From an uncultured Lachnospiraceae bacterium (GTDB lineage Bacteria > Bacillota > Clostridia > Lachnospirales > Lachnospiraceae): a DNA stretch of 21,370 nucleotides. Each line of letters begins with the position of its first letter. Within the stretch, counting starts at the first letter, position 1. The DNA lies in the NCBI GenBank assembly GCA_947631755.1, contig CANRMO010000012.1:1-21370 (forward strand), in the 5' to 3' direction. Made by a program: the position numbers and the translations under genes. Below the pieces are notes generated by a model that searched no databases, was not told where the DNA came from, and saw nothing but the letters and a program-made list of their open reading frames with translations. Of this stretch, positions 14,682-21,370 are shown one piece after another.

Positions 14682-16714
14682 TCAACAGTCACCATCCCAA
14701 CTGATTGTAATTCCACATCGGAGTCAATTTCATTATATGACAAAACATGCAATTGCCTGAATTGTTCTGCTGTCAGCTTCTTAAAATACATCCTCACGAT
14801 CGGAGACGTAATGATGATCGGGGTGCGCCCGAGTTCCTCCAGCTTGCCCGTCTCCTCTTTCAAAGATGACATAAGCTTCTGCGTGTAGTCCGGGTCAAGG
14901 GCAAGATAAGATCCCTGCTCGGTCTGCTTGACAGCACTCATAATCTCCTGCTCCGCTTTCGGATCCAGCGTCACAACACTGGTCGGTTCATTCGTGAAGA
15001 AATACTGGTTGGAAATCGCCCGTTTCAGATTCTGGCGCACATATTCCGTGAGAATATCCGTGTCGTGGGTCGTCGGGGCATAGTCTGCAAGCGTCTCAAA
15101 TATCGTAACCAGATCCCGTATTGATATCCCCTCTGCGAGAAGATTCTGCAGCACTTTCTGGATCTCACCGACGCTGAGCATTTTGGGAACCAGCTCGCCG
15201 ATCAACGTTGTATTTGCATCTTTCACATTGTCGATTAGGTTCTGTACATCCTGCCTTGTGAGCAGCTCATCCAGGTGAGACCGTATGATCTCTGTCAAAT
15301 GTGTCGCAATGATGGACGGCGGATCAACAACCGTGTAGCCGAGAGACTCCGCTCGCTCTCTCTGGCCCTCTGTGATCCACAGGGCCGGGAGATGATAGGA
15401 TGGCTCAAAAGTCGGAATTCCGGATATCTCTTCCTCCACATAGCCGGGATTCATTGCCATATAATGGTCAAAGAGGATTTCACCCTCACTGACCGGGACT
15501 CCCTTAATTTTAATCAGATACTGGTTCGGGTTGAGCTGGATATTATCCCTCAGACGGATCATCGGAACAACACAGCCCAGCTCCAGGGCAATCTGTCTTC
15601 GGATCATAACCACACGGTCTAAGAGGTCACCGCCCTGGTTGACATCTGCCAGGGGAATGATACCATATCCAAACTCCAGCTCGATGAAATCCACCTGCAG
15701 GAGAGAATTGACATTTTCAGGCCGCCGGATCTCCTCGGCCGACTCCTCTTCCTCAGATACCGCCTCGTCAGTCTCCGCCATCTCCAGTTCGGCGGACATC
15801 ATCCGCCCGGTAATGATAAAGAGAATGCCGTATCCGACAAATATCACTATATTCAACGGGGTAAAGATCCCAAGGCCAATCAGGGCAACCCCCACGATAT
15901 AGAGCACTTTAGGTGTAGAAAACAGCTGGCGCCTGAGCACATTTCCAATGTCTGCCTCTTTCGAACTCTTTGTGACGAGAATACCAGTGGCCAGTGAGAT
16001 CATCAGCGACGGGATCTGGGCCGTCAGCCCGTCACCGATCGTCAGGATCGAATAGGTCTGCAGTGCGGAGTTTATATCCATCCCCAGCATCATCACGCCC
16101 AGGGCGATACCTCCGACAAAGTTCAGAACCGTGATGATGAGTCCCGCTGTCGCATCTCCCTTTACATACTTTGTGGCACCATCCATGGAGCCGAAAAAAG
16201 CCGCCTCCTGCTGGATCTTTTCCCTGCGCTCCTTCGCCTCTTCATCCGTGATCGCCCCTGTGTTCAGATCCGCGTCAATCGCCATCTGCTTGCCGGGCAT
16301 GGCATCCAGCGTAAAACGGGCCGTCACTTCAGACACGCGCTCGGAACCTTTATTAATAACAAGCAGCTGCATGATCAGCAGCACAAAAAACACAATGGCG
16401 CCGACCACCAGATTTCCCCCGCCGACAAAATTACCAAAAGTCTCTACTACATTTCCGGCCTCGCCCTTGAGGAGAATATTCCTCGTAGAACTGACATTCA
16501 GTGACAGCCGGAACAAAGTCGTCATAAGCAGCAGCGTCGGAAAAGATGACATATCAAGCGGCTCCCTGGAAAAGAGGGCGCGAAAGAGAATGACCATTGC
16601 CAGCGCAATGTTTAAACCAAAAAGACAGTCCAGCAACAATAACGGCACTGGTATGATCAGACATAAGATCGGCACAAGAATAAATGCGCCTAGTACGATA
16701 TCTGTTTTTTGCAT
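14678..16714 (-). CDS. flhA: Flagellar export-gate protein FlhA
   Basis: FlhA forms the nonameric ring of the type III export gate and converts proton motive force into substrate export. The 678-residue protein has about eight membrane helices within 1-310. The FHIPEP-family signatures are present: LFRLSLNVSSTRNILL (68-83), then ERVSEVTARFTLDAMPGKQM (125-144) and DADL (147-150). A Glu-rich linker (about 318-340) joins a cytoplasmic domain (about 345-678), starting with VDFIELEFGYGIIPLAD, which docks chaperone-substrate complexes. The ATG at 16714 has GAGGAGG 7 nt upstream. It lies 27 nt after flhB and runs into flhF. Confidence 0.97.
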   Translation of the reverse strand: MQKTDIVLGAFILVPILCLIIPVPLLLLDCLFGLNIALAMVILFRALFSREPLDMSSFPTLLLMTTLFRLSLNVSSTRNILLKGEAGNVVETFGNFVGGGNLVVGAIVFFVLLIMQLLVINKGSERVSEVTARFTLDAMPGKQMAIDADLNTGAITDEEAKERREKIQQEAAFFGSMDGATKYVKGDATAGLIITVLNFVGGIALGVMMLGMDINSALQTYSILTIGDGLTAQIPSLMISLATGILVTKSSKEADIGNVLRRQLFSTPKVLYIVGVALIGLGIFTPLNIVIFVGYGILFIITGRMMSAELEMAETDEAVSEEEESAEEIRRPENVNSLLQVDFIELEFGYGIIPLADVNQGGDLLDRVVMIRRQIALELGCVVPMIRLRDNIQLNPNQYLIKIKGVPVSEGEILFDHYMAMNPGYVEEEISGIPTFEPSYHLPALWITEGQRERAESLGYTVVDPPSIIATHLTEIIRSHLDELLTRQDVQNLIDNVKDANTTLIGELVPKMLSVGEIQKVLQNLLAEGISIRDLVTIFETLADYAPTTHDTDILTEYVRQNLKRAISNQYFFTNEPTSVVTLDPKAEQEIMSAVKQTEQGSYLALDPDYTQKLMSSLKEETGKLEELGRTPIIITSPIVRMYFKKLTAEQFRQLHVLSYNEIDSDVELQSVGMVTVE

Positions 16715-16741
16715 GCTTTATCCTCCTCTCAGCCATATTCC

Positions 16742-17848
16742 TCAGCTCACTTTTCCCTGCAGGCTGTATACATATGCCAGTATTTCCGCAACCATCTGAT
16801 ACAATTCAGGTGGAATCTGGTCTCCCAGTTCCACATTGTGGTATAACATTCTGGCGAGCGGTTTATTTTCCACAATCTCAATCTGGTTCTGCCTCGCCGT
16901 CTCCTTGATCTTTTCCGCGAGGAAATCAGCCCCTTTTGCAATGACGACCGGAGCCTCTGCCTGCTCTCTGTCATATTTCAGCGCGACAGCGAGGTGGGTC
17001 GGGTTTGTGATGACTACGTCCGCTTCCGGAAGGCTCTGCATCATGCGGCGTCTCGACGCCTCCTGCATCTTTCTCCGTATCTGCCCCTTAATCTGGGGAT
17101 TTCCCTCCGTATTTTTATATTCATCTTTCACTTCCTGCTTTGTCATTTTCATATCCGTCTTAAACTTCCATCTCTGATACATAAAATCCGCAAAGGCAAT
17201 GACAAAAAATACAGCGCAGATTTTAAAAGAAATCATGAGAACAGTATCGACGATCATCTTCAGTGCCGAGACGATGTCCAGCTCATACAGCAGATATACA
17301 AGCCCCCACTGGTCTTTCAATGAGCTGTACACCACATAAAACAAAACGCCGACCTTAGCGATGGCTTTTAGAAGTTCTACCACTTTATCCTTGGAGAACA
17401 TTCTCTTAAATCCGCTGATCGGACTGATTTTCGATAATTTCGGCTGCATCGGTTTCCCGGTGACTTTCCACTTGACCTGTGCTACATTTACCACGAAAGC
17501 GCCAATCACCCCCAGAGCAAGGATCGGGAGAGTCGCAATCAGAATCTGCAGCATACCGTATGACATGAGGCCAAGACAACGGCGCATGTCAAATCCCCCC
17601 TCGAGGATGTCAGCGATCCCGCCGTAATAAAACCGGTATACGCTAAAGAGCCGGTTATACATAAACGAGCCAAACACTTTCAGCGACCCGAAGAGCACGA
17701 GCAGAAGCACCGCCGTATTCAGATCCTGGCTCTTGGATACCTGCCCCTCTTCCCTGGCCTTTTCCAGTTTTTTAGGAGTAGCTTCTTCTGTCTTTTCCCC
17801 GCCCTCTCCGTCTTTTGCAAAAAACTGGAGATTGTATTCTAAAATCAT
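16742..17848 (-). CDS. flhB: Flagellar export-gate protein FlhB (substrate-specificity switch)
   Basis: FlhB closes the gate core and switches export from rod/hook to filament substrates after self-cleavage. The 368-residue protein starts with NLQFFAKDGEGGEKTEEATP, the usual clostridial FlhB N-terminus, and has four membrane helices (about 45-225). The cytoplasmic part carries the self-cleaving motif NPTH (Asn282 with this start). The ATG at 17848 was preferred to the GTG at 17866 because an AGGTG site precedes the ATG while the GTG overlaps the end of fliR with no such site. With the GTG the protein would be 374 residues. The gene begins 19 nt after fliR. Confidence 0.96.
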   Translation of the reverse strand: MILEYNLQFFAKDGEGGEKTEEATPKKLEKAREEGQVSKSQDLNTAVLLLVLFGSLKVFGSFMYNRLFSVYRFYYGGIADILEGGFDMRRCLGLMSYGMLQILIATLPILALGVIGAFVVNVAQVKWKVTGKPMQPKLSKISPISGFKRMFSKDKVVELLKAIAKVGVLFYVVYSSLKDQWGLVYLLYELDIVSALKMIVDTVLMISFKICAVFFVIAFADFMYQRWKFKTDMKMTKQEVKDEYKNTEGNPQIKGQIRRKMQEASRRRMMQSLPEADVVITNPTHLAVALKYDREQAEAPVVIAKGADFLAEKIKETARQNQIEIVENKPLARMLYHNVELGDQIPPELYQMVAEILAYVYSLQGKVS

Positions 17849-17853
17849 CAAAT

Positions 17854-17858
17854 CACCT
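17854..17858 (-). promoter_or_regulatory. Ribosome binding site choosing the inner ATG of flhB
   Basis: The minus strand reads AGGTG, 5 nt before ATG at 17848-17846. A GTG at 17866-17864 sits 1 nt after the fliR stop and lacks a purine-rich site, though it could be used by re-initiation. Confidence 0.5.
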
Positions 17859-17867
17859 GTTTCCACA

Positions 17868-18641
17868 TCATGGCTTAAAAGCTCCGATCACCTGTGTGAT
17901 CACATCTTTCACCTCTGAAAAAATCAGATCGGATATGATCGGCATCGTCTGTATCAATACGATGAGCAGGATAATTCCCACAAGGACTTTGATCTGTATA
18001 CCCACCACAAACATATTCATCTGCGGGGCCGCCTTGGACAGCACGCCCAGAACGACATTGATCAGAAGCATACAGCAAAAAACCGGAAGCACGATCCTGA
18101 CAGCCAGCACAAAATAGTTGGCGATAAATTCCACCATAATATTTTTTAGCTGCTCTGTCCGAAAAACCGATTCCCCGACATTGAAGTAGCGAAAGGAATC
18201 CGTGATTGCCCGGATAATATAGTAGTGCGTGTTTGTAACCAGCAGTAGCAGCATCACAAAATAATTATACATATTTCCGGATATGGATACCTGGATATTG
18301 GAAGTCGGGTCGAACATCGTCGCCATCGACAGTCCCATCTCCATGTCAATCAGCTGTCCGGAAAAGTGGACAATATAAAAACAGATCATGCACATAAAAC
18401 CGAGTATCGCCCCCGCGGCCGCCTCTTTCAACACAAGGGCAGAAAAACCGAAAACCCCTGTGTAGGACACTGCAACGGCCGGAACCATCTGGATCACGAT
18501 GACGCTCAGCATAATACTGACAGCCGCTTTCATCCGGTAGGGAATCGCATTATAACCCAGGAAAGGGGCAGTCATAACAAAGGAAGATACCCGGATTAAC
18601 ACCAGCAAATAGTACTCCATGTTCTCTACTGTAAAGGACAT
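17868..18641 (-). CDS. fliR: Flagellar export-gate protein FliR
   Basis: FliR joins FliP and FliQ in the helical export-gate core inside the MS ring. The 257-residue protein is almost wholly hydrophobic, with about six membrane-embedded segments. It shows family patterns such as LIRVSSFVMTAPFLG near the start, a middle GQLIDMEMGLSMATMFDP and a late LLINVVLGVLSKAAPQMN. The ATG at 18641 is served by AGGAGG, which is formed by the last codons of fliQ, so translation of the two is tied. The gene overlaps neither neighbour but lies 4 nt after fliQ. Confidence 0.96.
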   Translation of the reverse strand: MSFTVENMEYYLLVLIRVSSFVMTAPFLGYNAIPYRMKAAVSIMLSVIVIQMVPAVAVSYTGVFGFSALVLKEAAAGAILGFMCMICFYIVHFSGQLIDMEMGLSMATMFDPTSNIQVSISGNMYNYFVMLLLLVTNTHYYIIRAITDSFRYFNVGESVFRTEQLKNIMVEFIANYFVLAVRIVLPVFCCMLLINVVLGVLSKAAPQMNMFVVGIQIKVLVGIILLIVLIQTMPIISDLIFSEVKDVITQVIGAFKP

Positions 18642-18645
18642 CTAA

Positions 18646-18918
18646 TCATCCTCCTGAATACACAGCAAAGTGGTGGCACAGATCCGAAAAAAATTCAACA
18701 CAGCAATTCATGATCCAGCCCCCGCAGACCAGTATGGCAATAAAAATTGCAATCAGCTTTGGCACAAATGTCAGCGTCTGCTCCTGGATGGATGTCACGG
18801 TCTGAAAAATACTGATGACCAGACCGACAATCAGAGAAACGAGCAGTAATGGCATGGAACACTTAAAGATCGTCCAGATCATCTGCTGGGCGATATCCAA
18901 TACATCTGCATCTGTCAT
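18646..18918 (-). CDS. fliQ: Flagellar export-gate protein FliQ
   Basis: FliQ subunits wrap the FliP-FliR core of the export gate. The protein is 90 residues, the usual size, with two hydrophobic hairpins (about 15-40 and 50-75). The family motif LVSLIVGLVISIFQTVTSIQ is followed by QEQTLTFVPK in the loop. The ATG at 18918 has GGGAGG 7 nt upstream. It lies 14 nt after fliP. Confidence 0.97.
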   Translation of the reverse strand: MTDADVLDIAQQMIWTIFKCSMPLLLVSLIVGLVISIFQTVTSIQEQTLTFVPKLIAIFIAILVCGGWIMNCCVEFFSDLCHHFAVYSGG

Positions 18919-18932
18919 ATAAATACCTCCCG

Positions 18933-19787
18933 TCAGTAGAATGTCTTCACAAGCTCGCCTATCACAAGACTCCAGCCATCTGCCAGCACAAATAACAGGA
19001 TCTTAAAGGGCATCGAAATCGTTGTGGGCGGCAGCATCATCATACCCATAGACATCAGGGTGGACGCGACCACCATATCTATCACAATAAACGGCATATA
19101 GATCAAAAATCCTATAATAAAAGCAGTCCGCAGCTCACTGATCATAAAAGACGGTATCAGCACTGCGGTGGGCACATCATCCACACCATTTATCTCCACA
19201 TCATCGCTCTGGTTCTTAATCTGGAGAAACAATTTGATATCACTTCTCCTCGTCTGCTTGAACATAAAAGTGCGGAGCGGTTTCAGCCCCGCATTCAGAG
19301 CCTCTTCCTGCGTCAGCTCCCCGGCATCATAGGGCTGTATGCACTCCTGGTTGATCTCGGTAATCACCGGGGACATAATAAACAGCGTCAGGAACAGAGC
19401 CAGCCCAAGCAAGACCTGATTGGGCGGCGTCGTCTGGGTTCCCAGCGCAGAACGCAAAAAATGCAGCACCACTATAATCCTGGTAAAAGATGTTACCATA
19501 ATAACAATAAATGGTGCTATAGACAAAACCGTCAACACAAGAATCATCTTCATACTTGCCGACAGACTTGAGCTCCCCGCGTTGCTGGTAATATTAAATT
19601 GAAAATCCTCAGGGGAATCCGGGTCCTGCACTTCTCCGGCCGTACTCCCCTCAATCTCATCTACATTGGCTTTAGAATCAACAGCTGCATATACTTTTGC
19701 ACCACAAAAAAAGGTCAATACACACAGCAGAACCACAAGAACACCATAGCGAATTGCAAATTGACGTCCTCTCCTCTGTTTTTCCAT
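18933..19787 (-). CDS. fliP: Flagellar export-gate protein FliP
   Basis: FliP forms the pentameric core of the export gate. The 284-residue protein begins with a basic stretch and a cleavable-looking signal sequence (about 12-34, ending AKVYA-AV). An acidic periplasmic segment and four membrane helices follow. The signatures SFTRIIVVLHFLRSALG and TPPNQVLLGLALFLTLFIMSP (in the middle) and MPFKILLFVLADGW near the end are those of FliP/SctR. The ATG at 19787 was chosen because the upstream TTG (19796) overlaps the only purine-rich site, AAAGG. The distance to that site is about 10 nt, which is long, so initiation may be weak or coupled to fliO, whose stop lies 15 nt before. Confidence 0.96.
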   Translation of the reverse strand: MEKQRRGRQFAIRYGVLVVLLCVLTFFCGAKVYAAVDSKANVDEIEGSTAGEVQDPDSPEDFQFNITSNAGSSSLSASMKMILVLTVLSIAPFIVIMVTSFTRIIVVLHFLRSALGTQTTPPNQVLLGLALFLTLFIMSPVITEINQECIQPYDAGELTQEEALNAGLKPLRTFMFKQTRRSDIKLFLQIKNQSDDVEINGVDDVPTAVLIPSFMISELRTAFIIGFLIYMPFIVIDMVVASTLMSMGMMMLPPTTISMPFKILLFVLADGWSLVIGELVKTFY

Positions 19788-19802
19788 AAATACCAACCTT
19801 TT

Positions 19803-20165
19803 CTATTTGTCTTTTTTTCGATCGTGATAACCTTTGCTGATCCGCCCCAGGATATCCTGAAACGGGATAGACGGAGCATTCTTTCCGCCCGGAGGCTCCA
19901 GATCCAGTTGTTCTTCATCCAAAGGAGTGAGAAACGTAATCGTCTCCTTTGAAACTCCTATCGAATAATATTTACTTCCCAACTGCACGATCTGGATGTA
20001 TTTATTTGGCGCGATCTTAAATGTCTCAATCACCTTGATATTCCGCGACTGCAAAGGAACCACACCCGACTTGCCAATCCATTTTGTCACATAGTACGTG
20101 GCAGCCAAAACTAGGATAAAGATGACAAGTACTGAAATCAATTCCAGAACATTGTTCCAGGACAT
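19803..20165 (-). CDS. fliO: Flagellar biosynthesis protein FliO (FliZ)
   Basis: FliO is a small membrane protein that helps FliP assemble into the export gate. With the ATG at 20165 it has 120 residues. One membrane helix lies at about 6-28 (LISVLVIFILVLAATYY). A small cytoplasmic beta-rich domain follows (VVPLQSRNIKVIETFKIAPN through YSIGVSKETITFLTPL), then a basic tail. The frame is open for 126 nt further upstream inside cheY, but those residues match no FliO and only reflect cheY read in another frame. The start lies 2 nt after the cheY stop. No clear Shine-Dalgarno sequence is visible, so coupling to cheY is likely. Confidence 0.9.
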   Translation of the reverse strand: MSWNNVLELISVLVIFILVLAATYYVTKWIGKSGVVPLQSRNIKVIETFKIAPNKYIQIVQLGSKYYSIGVSKETITFLTPLDEEQLDLEPPGGKNAPSIPFQDILGRISKGYHDRKKDK

Positions 20166-20167
20166 GA

Positions 20168-20530
20168 TCAGCCGACAGCTTTCTTCACAGCTTCCAGCAC
20201 ACGATCTGCCTGAAACGGCTTGACAATAAAGTCTTTTGCTCCAGACTGGATAGACTCGATGACCATAGCCTGCTGTCCCATGGCAGAGCACATAATAACA
20301 GTTGCTCCCGCATCTGACTCACGGATTTTTTTAAGTGCCTGGATACCATCCATCTCAGGCATGGTAATGTCCATCATTACCAGGTCCGGCTTGATTTCAT
20401 TATACTTCTCAACAGCTTTAAGACCATTTTCAGCCTCTCCAGCCACCTCATAACCGTTTTTAGTCAGGATGTCCTTAATCATGACTCTCATAAATGCTGC
20501 ATCATCGCAAATCAAAACACTTTTTGCCAT
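20168..20530 (-). CDS. cheY: Chemotaxis response regulator CheY
   Basis: CheY carries phosphate from CheA to the motor switch. The 120-residue receiver domain has Asp9 and Asp10 for magnesium, the phosphoacceptor Asp54 (MMDITMP), Ser82 in place of the usual Thr/Ser and Lys104 (VKPF). The product is a stand-alone receiver without output domain. The ATG at 20530 follows GGAGGG. It sits between fliY and fliO, the same place as in B. subtilis. In the Gram-positive system phospho-CheY usually promotes smooth running (counter-clockwise), and FliY can dephosphorylate it. Confidence 0.96.
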   Translation of the reverse strand: MAKSVLICDDAAFMRVMIKDILTKNGYEVAGEAENGLKAVEKYNEIKPDLVMMDITMPEMDGIQALKKIRESDAGATVIMCSAMGQQAMVIESIQSGAKDFIVKPFQADRVLEAVKKAVG

Positions 20531-20553
20531 TGTAAGTTTCCCTCCATTTACTC

Positions 20554-21370
20554 TTACTCTTTGATAATTTCGGTAACACGTATACCGAAACTTTCTTCAA
20601 TAACAACAACTTCTCCTTTGGCAACAAACTTGCCATTGACCAGAACATCAATGGGCTCGCCCGCCAGCTTATCCAGCTCAATAATCGTTCCAGGCGAGAA
20701 ATCCAGTATCTCTTTTATTGACTTACTCGTTCTTCCAAGCTCGACAGTCACCTCCAGCGGCACATCCATGATCAGATCGATGTTCTCCGGGGCAATACCA
20801 TCCAAATTCGGCGCCGGCATGAAACTCTGGAACTGTGCCGGCTGTATATTGAGATCCTGGGGCGGCATTGCATACATTGGCTGCATCCCCGCCATAGGTT
20901 GTTGCTGCATTCCCATATTCATCTGCGGGGCCGCCTGCATTGGAGCCGCCTGCGGCGGTACTGCCTGCGGCGCGCTGGCCGGCTGGGCCGGCGCTGCGGG
21001 AGCCGGTGCACTGGCCGTCCCCTCATCCTTGGATTCACCAAGGCTGACACCCATAAACTGTGTATATATTCTTCGTGCAAACTCGACCGGATACAACTGC
21101 ATGATCTGGCTGTCCACCAGATCCCCGATGACCATCCGGAAAGAAACCTGGACAAACACCTGTCCCTCCAGCACTTTCAACTCATCGGAAAGCTCCTCTG
21201 TAAAGTCCACTCTGCTGGCAGTGGGAGGGCTGATATCAACCATTTCATTGATCATCGATGACATGGAAGTCGAAGCAGAACCCATCATCTGGTTCATAGC
21301 CTCGCAAATTGCACTCAAGTGTAACTCTCCCAGCTCACCCTCTATATTCGTGCCATCCCCTCCCATCATT
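20554..21370 (-). CDS. fliY: Flagellar motor switch protein FliY (CheC-FliN fusion), 5' end outside window
   Basis: The visible 272 codons hold the second half of a CheC-like domain, a low-complexity linker and a FliN domain. The CheC part has the phosphatase motif E-x2-N (in ICEAMNQMMGSASTS, near residue 24 of the visible part) and continues to about residue 110. The linker (about 115-195) is rich in Ala, Pro, Gln and Met. The C-terminal SpoA/FliN domain (about 200-271) includes DVPLEVTVELGRTSKSIKEI and FSPGTIIELD, the motor C-ring module. FliY builds the switch and, in B. subtilis, removes phosphate from CheY. The gene runs on past the right edge; an ATG at 21369 is internal to the domain, so the real start and any first CheC repeat are not visible. 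The gap to cheY is 23 nt. Confidence 0.95.
   Translation of the reverse strand, partial: MMGGDGTNIEGELGELHLSAICEAMNQMMGSASTSMSSMINEMVDISPPTASRVDFTEELSDELKVLEGQVFVQVSFRMVIGDLVDSQIMQLYPVEFARRIYTQFMGVSLGESKDEGTASAPAPAAPAQPASAPQAVPPQAAPMQAAPQMNMGMQQQPMAGMQPMYAMPPQDLNIQPAQFQSFMPAPNLDGIAPENIDLIMDVPLEVTVELGRTSKSIKEILDFSPGTIIELDKLAGEPIDVLVNGKFVAKGEVVVIEESFGIRVTEIIKE

Noticed and set aside
20166..20291. An N-terminal extension of FliO by 42 residues inside cheY.
   Set aside because: The added residues are cheY read in another frame, with Cys- and Arg-rich composition unlike FliO, and the family begins at the membrane helix reached from the ATG at 20165.

Overview
The window is a chromosomal segment from a motile Gram-positive anaerobe of the Clostridia, most likely a Lachnospiraceae member. 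This rests on the gene order, strong GGAGG-type ribosome binding sites and a mid-range GC content judged by eye. It matches the 3' half of the Bacillus/Clostridium fla/che operon and runs straight into rpsB-tsf. Every gene I can support lies on the minus strand, so transcription runs from high to low coordinates. The window edges cut fliY at the right and a polysaccharide deacetylase gene at the left.

In transcription order, 21370-18000 holds the switch protein FliY (5' end missing), CheY, and the flagellar export-gate proteins FliO, FliP, FliQ and FliR. From 17850 to 12490 come the gate proteins FlhB and FlhA and the placement/number pair FlhF (SRP-type GTPase) and FlhG (MinD-type ATPase). 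From 12465 to 7530 come a c-di-GMP-binding PilZ protein and the chemotaxis genes cheB, cheA, cheW and cheD. A small unknown membrane protein and the flagellar sigma factor (FliA/SigD) follow at 7516-6388. Most junctions are short gaps or 1-4 nt overlaps, which points to one long transcript with translational coupling.

Between the sigma gene and rpsB (6314-2801) is a less conserved block of four genes: a FapA (DUF342) protein, an unknown 102-residue protein, a membrane-anchored protein resembling SwrB/DUF6115, and a membrane-anchored protein carrying only the LysM-like domain of MltG. B. subtilis has only swrB at this place. This block, with the small membrane protein upstream of the sigma gene, is the least described part of the window.

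The 2558-2800 gap holds a clear sigma-A-type promoter for rpsB-tsf, a tandem 10-bp repeat upstream of it, a GC-rich hairpin behind the flagellar transcript, and a long stem-loop in the rpsB leader that may be an autoregulatory site. An intrinsic terminator follows tsf (805-844). The deacetylase then has its own extended -10 promoter and a TTG start.

Most of the window is a standard motility locus. I do not see a wholly new system. The points worth following are the four-gene block, the rpsB leader, and the absence of cheC between cheW and cheD.
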